This document shows positions 36,802 through 42,673 of a stretch of 42,673 nucleotides of DNA, in pieces. Source of the stretch: Lysobacterales bacterium (GTDB lineage Bacteria; Pseudomonadota; Gammaproteobacteria; Xanthomonadales; Marinicellaceae); NCBI GenBank assembly GCA_020442665.1, contig JAGRJP010000088.1:1-42673 (forward strand), read 5' to 3'. Each line of letters begins with the position of its first letter. Within the stretch, counting starts at the first letter, position 1. Position numbers and translations under genes: made by a program. Below the pieces are notes generated by a model. That model saw nothing but the letters and a program-made list of their open reading frames with translations. It had not been told where the DNA came from and made no database searches.

Positions 36802-37068
36802 CTACATATCCGCCATAAGTTCATCCATCAAGTCACAAGCTGCTTGAAAGTCATTCGATTTTGCCATTTCTTCAAACTTGCTCATTTTTCCAACTAATGC
36901 CATCATTTTGCCCATGTCTCCGGAAGCTGTCATTTCTTCCATTTTTTTCTGAAATTCTTCGCCTTTTGCCATAACATCAGCTTCACTGCTGCAACTGGAG
37001 CCTCCACATGCTGATAGAGATATTGCTGATACCATTAGAGTTGCGAGTTTTAGTGATTTTTTAAACAT
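36802..37068 (-). CDS. Small putative lipoprotein
   Basis: The 88-residue protein has a lipoprotein signal: MFKKSLKLATLMVSAISLSAC with lipidated C21, followed by GGSSCSSEAD. The mature part is helical, charged and rich in Met, Lys and Glu (GEEFQKKMEEM, GKMMALVGKMSKFEEMAK), and ends in an acidic segment ELMADM. Two further cysteines are present. I do not recognise a family. The stop codon is nine bases from repeat copy B. Its outer-membrane location is inferred from the residue after the cysteine (Gly, not Asp). Confidence 0.7.
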   Translation of the reverse strand: MFKKSLKLATLMVSAISLSACGGSSCSSEADVMAKGEEFQKKMEEMTASGDMGKMMALVGKMSKFEEMAKSNDFQAACDLMDELMADM

Positions 37069-37135
37069 TTCTAACTTCCTCTTTTTTTAATTGTGTTCGG
37101 TTATCTTATACTATTTTTATTTCTTTGCCAGTATT

Positions 37136-37552
37136 TTATTTTTTATACTTGTTCCTCATGTCCTCAACCGTTTTTTTTAAAAACACCTCCAGTTTTGTTA
37201 AGTCGACATCTTCCAGTTTATTAATGTATAAACAACTTTTTGCGGTTTTGACTTTTCCGAGTTCTTTTAAGTCTTGCTGATAGTCGGCAAAACCTTGCAT
37301 GATGTAGAGTGAAAAGTTTTGTTTTCTGGGAGAAAACCCGGTAATCATCCAATCATTTGTACCGCTACTGTTTGTATATTTATAAGTGTCGAATCCAATG
37401 ATTGAGCTTCCCCACATCACCGGTTCGCATTCGGTTACCTTTTTAAATATTCTCAAAAGTTCTTTGGCTTCTTTTTGCTTTTTTTCAGGGGTGATGGTGT
37501 TTAAAAACTCATCTGCGCTTTTACTGTTTGCTTGGGTTTTGTTTTGTGCCAT
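37136..37552 (-). CDS. DUF1801 domain-containing protein
   Basis: The 138-residue cytoplasmic protein matches DUF1801: SADEFLNTITPEKKQKEAKELLRIFKKVT, then PVMWGSSIIGFDTYKY, WMITGFSPRKQNFSLYIM, and the C-terminal GKVKTAKSCLYINKLEDVDLTKLEVFL. The family is common and uncharacterised; some members resemble YdhG or the frataxin-like fold. It lies between the small lipoprotein and mnmE on the same strand, 41 bases from mnmE, and may be part of that transcript. Confidence 0.85.
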   Translation of the reverse strand: MAQNKTQANSKSADEFLNTITPEKKQKEAKELLRIFKKVTECEPVMWGSSIIGFDTYKYTNSSGTNDWMITGFSPRKQNFSLYIMQGFADYQQDLKELGKVKTAKSCLYINKLEDVDLTKLEVFLKKTVEDMRNKYKK

Positions 37553-37593
37553 GGTTATATATCTAAGATTGGTTTCTTAAATATTAGCACATT

Positions 37594-38925
37594 TTATTTG
37601 CCTATGCAGAATGATGAGAAAATTTCTCCTAGTAAATCGTCGCTGGTGAATTCTCCGGTGATTTGATTGAGATGTTCCTGGGCCTGTCTTAAATCCTCGG
37701 CCACCAATTCTCCGGCTTGGTTGTTGAGGAAATTGTTTTCGGCTACACTTATATTTTCAAGGGTTTTTTGTAGTTGTGTGATATGGCGGGTGCGCGCGGA
37801 AAAACTGGTTTCGATTTGGCTTTGATGGCTCAGCATTTGAATGACTTTTTCTTCCAGTTTTTCAAATCCGGATTGTGTTTTTGCTGAAAGAATCACTTCG
37901 TTATCAGCTAAGCCTTTTTCAACTTTTCCGATATCTGACTTGTTATAAATAATGATTTTTCGTCTGTTAAACGGCAAGTCTTGCAGATTTTCTATTTGTA
38001 ATTCGACATCTCTTGAGCTATCAATCACTTGTAAAATAATATCGGCTTGTTGCAATATCTCTTTGGCTCTTTTAATACCTTCTTGTTCAATTTTATCTTC
38101 AGTGATGTGAATTCCGGCGGTATCAATAATCGTTACCGGTATTCCTTGGATATGGATGTTTTCTTTGACAATGTCACGAGTTGTGCCGGCAATATCTGAA
38201 ACAATCGCAGTTTCGTTACGGGTAAAAAGATTCAAAAGCGATGACTTTCCGACATTGGGTTGTCCGACAATGGCAATGACCACTCCTTTATTCAATAATT
38301 GACCTTGTTGAGCTTTTTGTAAAAGTTGATCCAAGTCCCTATGCAGTTGCATCATTTTTTGCTGTTGCTCTTTATCGGCAAGAAAGTCGATTTCTTCTTC
38401 AGGAAAGTCTATGGCGGCTTCTATCCAGACTCTAAGTTCGATAAGCTGACGCAGAATTTGGTTGATTTTGCCTGAAAACTCACCTTGCAAAGACCTTTGT
38501 GCTGCAATGGCAGCTTGTTCCGTTGAGCTGGAAATTAAATCGGCAATGGCTTCTGCTTGTACCAGGTCAATTTTTCCGTTCAGAAACGCTCTTTGTGAAA
38601 ACTCTCCGGGCAGGGCTTGTCTGGCTCCTTGTTTAATAACTGTTTTTAATAACATGTTCAAAATAACAGACCCACCGTGAGCTTGTAACTCTATAACATC
38701 TTCTCCGGTGAATGATTTGGGATTGGGAAAGAAAAGAATGAGACCTTCATCAAGAAGGTTTTCACCATCATAAAACTCAGCATAGGTTGCCAGACGAGGC
38801 TTTGGTGATTTATGTGATATTTTTTCAGCAATCTCCAGAGCATTTTCACCGGAGATTCTGATGATACCAACACCGCCTGCACCCGGCGCAGTTGCGATGG
38901 CGGTGATGGTATCATTTTGTAGCAT
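37594..38925 (-). CDS. mnmE: tRNA uridine-5-carboxymethylaminomethyl modification GTPase
   Basis: MnmE works with MnmG to make 5-carboxymethylaminomethyluridine at the wobble position of certain tRNAs. The 443-residue protein has the N-terminal tetrahydrofolate-binding domain (DTITAIATAPGAGGVGIIRISG), then a helical region interrupted by the G domain with GQPNVGKSS (P-loop), DTAG (G3) and NKSD (G4). It ends in the C-terminal CIGK motif, whose cysteine is conserved in the family. It is two bases downstream of yidC, in the conserved rpmH-rnpA-yidC-mnmE block. The mnmG gene is not in this window. Confidence 0.97.
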   Translation of the reverse strand: MLQNDTITAIATAPGAGGVGIIRISGENALEIAEKISHKSPKPRLATYAEFYDGENLLDEGLILFFPNPKSFTGEDVIELQAHGGSVILNMLLKTVIKQGARQALPGEFSQRAFLNGKIDLVQAEAIADLISSSTEQAAIAAQRSLQGEFSGKINQILRQLIELRVWIEAAIDFPEEEIDFLADKEQQQKMMQLHRDLDQLLQKAQQGQLLNKGVVIAIVGQPNVGKSSLLNLFTRNETAIVSDIAGTTRDIVKENIHIQGIPVTIIDTAGIHITEDKIEQEGIKRAKEILQQADIILQVIDSSRDVELQIENLQDLPFNRRKIIIYNKSDIGKVEKGLADNEVILSAKTQSGFEKLEEKVIQMLSHQSQIETSFSARTRHITQLQKTLENISVAENNFLNNQAGELVAEDLRQAQEHLNQITGEFTSDDLLGEIFSSFCIGK

Positions 38926-38927
38926 TA

Positions 38928-40601
38928 TTAACCTTTTGCTTCGATTCGTTTAGTGATAATCCACTGCTGTACTAAAGACAATGAGCTGTTAACCGCCCAG
39001 TACAATACCAAACCGGATTGGAAGAATGCAAACATGATTGAAAATGCAATCGGCATAATTTTCATGATTTTTTCCTGCATCGGATCCATTCCAACCGTTG
39101 GTGAAAGTCTTTGAGTCATTATCATGGCAAATGCATTGATTGCCGGCAGAATAAAATATGGATCGGGTGTACTTAAGTCTTGTAACCACAATATAAAAGG
39201 AGCTTGGCGTAATTCTACAGACTCTAAAAGTACCCAATACAAGGCAATAAATACAGGAATTTGCACCAACATTGGCAAACAACCGCCCATTGGGTTCACT
39301 TTTTCCTGTTTGTACAACTTCATCATTTCTTCATTGAATTTCTGACGATTATCCTTGTGTCTTTCTTTCAATGTTTTGATACGTGGTTGCAATTTACGCA
39401 TTCTTGCCATTGAGTTGTATTGTTTTTCTGTGAGTTTAAAGAAAAGCAATTTAATTAATATGGTTAACACAATGATTGACCAACCCCAATTACCAATCAT
39501 CGAATGAATTTTATTCAACACCCAAAATAGTGGCTTGGCAATTGCGGTAAACATTCCATAATCAACGGTTAAATCCAAACCTTTGGATATTTTTGGTAGT
39601 TCTTCCTGAATTTTCGGTCCTACATAAAGTTGCGTTGAAATTTGACCTTCAGCTCCCGGTTGCACTTCGCTATAACCGGATGTGGCACGAATAATGTATG
39701 GTGTTTCTGATGTTGGAAGATATTGTGATGAAATTGCTGAATTCGTTTCACTCATAATAAAACCACTAAAGAAGTAGTGTTGAACCATGGCAATCCAGCC
39801 CGGAGTGTTTATTTTGACATTGATGTTTTCATCCGGATCACTGAAGTCTTCCAGTTTTAGCTTGGTGTAGCCTTCGTTTGGCTCGAAATACGCTGCTCCT
39901 CTGAAAGACATTCTCCCTGCATCACTAAAAGAAACTTCGTTATTGAACCAAGGGTTATTTCTTTGTAATTGCTTGTATTGTTGACCTTGCCATACAACGC
40001 TGGAGTTGTTTTGAATATTGTCGGTGATTCCCACTAAATAAGAGTCCGCATCAATGCTATAAACTTTTGTTAGTTTCACACCGTTTTTCTCAATAACAAA
40101 CGGAATGTCTAATTTTCCTGAAGTCACATTATATTGTGTTTGGTTCACACTGTAGGTTTCAGTATGAACAAATCGTTGTTGTGAGCTCAGCAAACCTGTT
40201 TGTGCATAGTAAGAACTTTCATTGGTGTGATTAAAAAGAACGACATTTTCTTTGGATTTTTTTGTCACCGGATAATTTAATAGTTCAGCATAAATTATTG
40301 AAGCACCAACAGTATCAATTTGTAGCTTTAAGACATTGGTAGTTACAGTAACAATAGAGTCTGCGTTTCTTTGTTTTGATGTATCCGGTGTTGCTGCATT
40401 CGGTGTGACTGCTGTTTGTTCAGGAATATCATTTCCATTTGTTGATGGAACGGTATTATCATCGGCTACTGCCTGAGATGAATTCACTCCTGTTATATTT
40501 TCAACTTGTGGTTGTGGACCGTAATCTTTTTGCCACTCGGCATAAAGCAAAAAACCTAAAAAAATTAATGCAATTAATAATAAATTCTTGGGGTTATTCA
40601 T
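38928..40601 (-). CDS. yidC: Membrane protein insertase YidC
   Basis: YidC inserts and folds inner-membrane proteins, alone or with SecYEG. The 557-residue protein has an N-terminal membrane anchor (LLLIALIFLGFLLYAEW), a periplasmic domain of about 70-350 with a Thr/Asn/Pro-rich linker, and the conserved C-terminal insertase domain. That domain includes WGWSIIVLTILIKLLFFKLTEKQYNSMARMRKLQP, the MGGCLPMLVQIPVFIALYWVL pair and FAFFQSGLVLYWAVNSSLSLVQQW. Its ATG overlaps the rnpA stop as TAATG, with no yidD gene between them. Confidence 0.97.
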   Translation of the reverse strand: MNNPKNLLLIALIFLGFLLYAEWQKDYGPQPQVENITGVNSSQAVADDNTVPSTNGNDIPEQTAVTPNAATPDTSKQRNADSIVTVTTNVLKLQIDTVGASIIYAELLNYPVTKKSKENVVLFNHTNESSYYAQTGLLSSQQRFVHTETYSVNQTQYNVTSGKLDIPFVIEKNGVKLTKVYSIDADSYLVGITDNIQNNSSVVWQGQQYKQLQRNNPWFNNEVSFSDAGRMSFRGAAYFEPNEGYTKLKLEDFSDPDENINVKINTPGWIAMVQHYFFSGFIMSETNSAISSQYLPTSETPYIIRATSGYSEVQPGAEGQISTQLYVGPKIQEELPKISKGLDLTVDYGMFTAIAKPLFWVLNKIHSMIGNWGWSIIVLTILIKLLFFKLTEKQYNSMARMRKLQPRIKTLKERHKDNRQKFNEEMMKLYKQEKVNPMGGCLPMLVQIPVFIALYWVLLESVELRQAPFILWLQDLSTPDPYFILPAINAFAMIMTQRLSPTVGMDPMQEKIMKIMPIAFSIMFAFFQSGLVLYWAVNSSLSLVQQWIITKRIEAKG

Positions 40602-40960
40602 TACTGTTTCCTGATTTGTTGTATTCTACTTTCTGCCTTAATCCACAGATTTTCTAGTGAATTGAATATTTCTGCATTTTTTTGTTCACTGATTTTTCCT
40701 CTTGCCATAACAACAAAATCACAAGCAGTTTGAAATGAGTGGTTTCGAAAACTTTCTCTGACAAGTCTTTTAATTCTGTTTCTCTGAACGGCTCTTTTAT
40801 CGACTTTCTTTGAAACAATTAAGCCAAGCTTTGAATTTTCTTTTGAATTTATGTGGATCAATATGAGGAAAAATGCATCAGAAACTTTGACCGACTTGTT
40901 AAATACCTTGCTATAGTCTGCTTTTGTTAACAAACGAGCTTTTTTAGGAAAGCCAGTCAA
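40601..40960 (-). CDS. rnpA: Ribonuclease P protein component
   Basis: RnpA is the protein subunit of RNase P and helps the RNA subunit cleave the 5' leader of tRNA precursors. The 119-residue basic protein has the N-terminal FPKKARLLTKADYSKVF, the central LGLIVSKKVDKRAVQRNRIKRLVRESFR with the RNR motif (60-62), and a basic C-terminal helix. The only plausible start is TTG at 40960. A GGA lies just two bases before it, a very short spacing. It lies 26 bases downstream of rpmH and overlaps yidC by one base (TAATG). Confidence 0.95.
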   Translation of the reverse strand: MTGFPKKARLLTKADYSKVFNKSVKVSDAFFLILIHINSKENSKLGLIVSKKVDKRAVQRNRIKRLVRESFRNHSFQTACDFVVMARGKISEQKNAEIFNSLENLWIKAESRIQQIRKQ

Positions 40961-40986
40961 TGTCCTTTTTGAAAACTTTGAGTGTT

Positions 40987-41121
40987 TTAAACAGTTAGTT
41001 TATGTCTGCCTTTTGCTCTTCTGGCATTAATAACAGCACGACCACCTTTTGTTTTCATACGTGCTCTGAAACCATGAGTTCTTGCACGCTTTAAATTACT
41101 TGGTTGAAAAGTTCTTTTCAT
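40987..41121 (-). CDS. rpmH: 50S ribosomal protein L34
   Basis: Reading the minus strand from ATG 41121 gives [18 protein letters not shown], then a central [23 protein letters not shown] segment and stop at 40987. The 44-residue, highly basic product is the canonical length of bacterial L34. AAGGTG stands nine bases before the ATG. It is the first gene of the rpmH-rnpA-yidC-mnmE block and is divergent from dnaA. The transcript is predicted to begin at a hairpin (41172-41207). Confidence 0.97.
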   Translation of the reverse strand: MKRTFQPSNLKRARTHGFRARMKTKGGRAVINARRAKGRHKLTV

Positions 41122-41164
41122 GATACACCTTGTATTTTTATATTGAATTCAATTGAAATTTAAG

Positions 41165-41207
41165 AAAAAACCCAACGCGTTTTAAGTTCTTCCTTAAAAA
41201 AGGTTGG
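41165..41207 (-). terminator. Terminator-like hairpin at the start of the rpmH leader
   Basis: On the minus strand an interrupted stem, CCAAC with TTTTAAG and a six-base loop (mirrored CTTAAAA, GTTGG, with 3/3 internal loop), is followed by six T. No minus-strand gene lies upstream, and the promoter TTGAAA-N17-TATCCT (41238-41210) would start transcription at about 41204, at the hairpin. It may attenuate rpmH or stabilise its mRNA. Confidence 0.55.
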
Positions 41208-41209
41208 CT

Positions 41210-41238
41210 AGGATACTTATTTTTAACATTTTTTTCAA
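41210..41238 (-). promoter_or_regulatory. Sigma-70-like promoter of rpmH
   Basis: TTGAAA (41238-41233), a 17-base spacer and TATCCT (41215-41210) lie on the minus strand, about 90 bases before the rpmH start. A TATAAA nearer to the gene (41142-41137) would remove the ribosome site from the mRNA and was not chosen. Confidence 0.55.
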
Positions 41239-41333
41239 CATTTTTAGGTTTCTTTTTAAGTTATTACTAACAATTATCACTAATTTAAAAAGATTTAACA
41301 AATTCTGTAGTTATCTATTGTTAATATTGGGTG

Positions 41334-41339
41334 TATAAT
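41334..41339 (+). promoter_or_regulatory. -10 box of the dnaA promoter
   Basis: A consensus TATAAT lies 37 bases before the dnaA ATG. No convincing -35 box is seen; TTATCT at 17 bases is weak. The 41122-41375 intergenic region is very AT-rich and may hold part of the origin, but I find no exact TTATCCACA boxes, only weak matches near 41273 and 41311. Confidence 0.45.
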
Positions 41340-41375
41340 GTCCGACTTTCCTCTCAATGTTAAAGTTAATTCAAT

Positions 41376-42673
41376 ATGATTTGGAGCAAATGTCTCAAGC
41401 GTCTGCAATCCGAAGTTTCCGCGCAGGAAATTGACATTTGGCTACGTCCTTTAAAAGTCATTGAAGAGCTTAATAGCATCAATATCATCGCTCCTAATGA
41501 TATTATTATGGATCGTATTAATGATAATTATTTGAAGCTATTAAAATTGGCATTAAATGATATATCTGACATTGATTATGAAATAACTGTTAGTTATCCG
41601 ATCAGCCCATTTACTCAAAACAATCACAATCAAAAAAAATCGGATGGTTTTCCATCGCTTCCGTCAAACATTGATAAGACTTTTACTTTTGACAATTTCG
41701 TGGAGGGCAGTTCAAACAGTTTGGCAATGGCGTCAGCGATTCGTGTCGCGCAAGATGCTTCCACTGATTATAACCCTTTATTGATTTATGGCAGCACCGG
41801 ATTAGGTAAAACACATTTATTGCACGCAATCGGCAATAAAATTAAGGAAATAAATCCTCAAGCAGTTGTTTGTTATGTTCATTCTGAGCAATTTGTTAAT
41901 AACATGATTAGCGCAATCAGAAATAATTCAATTGATAAATTTAAAGAGCAATACCGTTCTGTAGATGCTTTGTTGATTGATGATATACAATTTTTTGCCG
42001 GAAAAGACCGAACACAAGAAGAATTTTTTCACACATTCAACCATTTGCTTGAATACAAACAAAGAGTTATTATCACATGCGATCGTTTTCCAAAAGAGGT
42101 TAACGGTCTTGAATCTCGCTTGAAGTCCCGATTAGGTTGGGGTGTTATTTTATCAATTGACCCACCGGAGTTTGAAACACGTGTAGCTATTTTACAAAAG
42201 AAAGCTTTACAGCAAGGGATTGTCTTGGCTGATAATATTGCGCATTATATAGCTGATAAAATTAAATCAAATATTCGAGAATTAGAAGGTGCATTAAAAA
42301 CCTTGTTGGCTTCTGCTAGTTTAAGACACGTTGATATTGATTTGGACTTTACAAAAGAAACATTAAAAGAGTTATTTAACGTTCATCAAAAACAAATTTC
42401 TGTCGATAATATTATTACTCAAACAGCGAATTATTACAATATTAAAAAGTCGGATTTACTTTCAAAAAAACGGGTTCGCTCCATCGCCAGACCTCGTCAG
42501 ATGGCTATGTTTTTATCCAAGGAACTGACAGACAAGAGCTTACCTGAAATTGGTGAAGCTTTTGGGGGAAAGGATCACACCACTGTCATTTATGCTTGTC
42601 GAAAAATAAAAGATTTAATGGACGAAAACTCAGATTGGATTGAAGATAAACAAAAGCTTATTAATTTATTAAT
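41376..42673 (+). CDS. dnaA: Chromosomal replication initiator protein DnaA (3' end outside window)
   Basis: DnaA binds oriC and melts it to start replication. The frame from ATG 41376 runs to the window edge with 432 codons and no stop; at most a few residues are missing. Domain I begins MIWSKCLKRLQSEVSAQEID. A short domain II lies near 78-100. The AAA+ domain has Walker A GSTGLGKTH (139-147), Walker B LLIDDIQFF (199-207) and sensor/box VII ESRLKSRLGWGVILSIDPPE. The DNA-binding domain IV contains the DnaA-box signature GGKDHTTVIYACRKI (397-411). The divergent rpmH block supports an origin-proximal site. Confidence 0.97.
   Translation, partial: MIWSKCLKRLQSEVSAQEIDIWLRPLKVIEELNSINIIAPNDIIMDRINDNYLKLLKLALNDISDIDYEITVSYPISPFTQNNHNQKKSDGFPSLPSNIDKTFTFDNFVEGSSNSLAMASAIRVAQDASTDYNPLLIYGSTGLGKTHLLHAIGNKIKEINPQAVVCYVHSEQFVNNMISAIRNNSIDKFKEQYRSVDALLIDDIQFFAGKDRTQEEFFHTFNHLLEYKQRVIITCDRFPKEVNGLESRLKSRLGWGVILSIDPPEFETRVAILQKKALQQGIVLADNIAHYIADKIKSNIRELEGALKTLLASASLRHVDIDLDFTKETLKELFNVHQKQISVDNIITQTANYYNIKKSDLLSKKRVRSIARPRQMAMFLSKELTDKSLPEIGEAFGGKDHTTVIYACRKIKDLMDENSDWIEDKQKLINLL

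Noticed and set aside
41122-41375. oriC with DnaA boxes between rpmH and dnaA
   Set aside because: The region is AT-rich, but no exact TTATCCACA box was found; only weak matches exist, so no origin is claimed.

Overview
This 42.7 kb window looks like chromosome from a low-GC gammaproteobacterium. Evidence: the pyrG-kdsA-eno order, the rpmH-rnpA-yidC-mnmE block divergent from dnaA, a birA/SPOR-protein/tRNA-Thr block, and a run of delta-60 beta-propeller-like exported proteins of the kind I associate with Marinicella-type marine bacteria. The genus is an inference. The right edge is at or near the origin of replication, because dnaA begins there and runs off the end.

Layout. 1-1.6 kb: the end of a three-gene operon (atypical SDR, DUF2269, DUF4166). 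1.7-8.6 kb: four tandem paralogous secreted delta-60 proteins and one unrelated small secreted protein, all on the minus strand. Four of these five genes are preceded by the same bipartite promoter-like element, TGTCCT-N16-TCGT, at an almost fixed distance from the start codon. 8.6-15.1 kb: mscS, a MerC-like protein, a BigR/YgaV-type persulfide-sensing repressor with an operator over its own promoter, a hemE-Rieske-gtrA operon, a secreted TPR/propeller protein, and arsC-wrbA. 15.2-18.3 kb: a lipoprotein PpiC isomerase, DUF3025, SRPBCC and a sulfotransferase. 18.3-24 kb: pyrG-kdsA-eno, a GNAT acetyltransferase and a dicarboxylate/amino-acid symporter. 24-34.6 kb: a B12-binding radical SAM protein, DUF937, an AEC transporter, an FmdB zinc ribbon, two divergent POT transporters, a carboxylesterase, birA and a SPOR-like protein.

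34.7-37.6 kb is the accessory-looking stretch. A tRNA-Thr(UGU) gene is followed by periodic TGTTTCA heptamers. Then come two diverged, inverted copies of a hairpin-rich dispersed repeat flanking one uncharacterised 320-residue gene, then a small lipoprotein and a DUF1801 protein. 37.6-42.7 kb holds mnmE, yidC, rnpA and rpmH on the minus strand and dnaA on the plus strand. rpmH and dnaA were found by direct reading. yidD is missing between rnpA and yidC.

The most interesting signals are the shared alternative-sigma-like promoter of the secreted-protein cluster, the repeat-bounded orphan gene beside tRNA-Thr, the operator/promoter overlap of the BigR-like regulator, and a 5'-terminal terminator-like hairpin predicted in the rpmH transcript. 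No CRISPR array, rRNA operon, transposase or integrase was seen.
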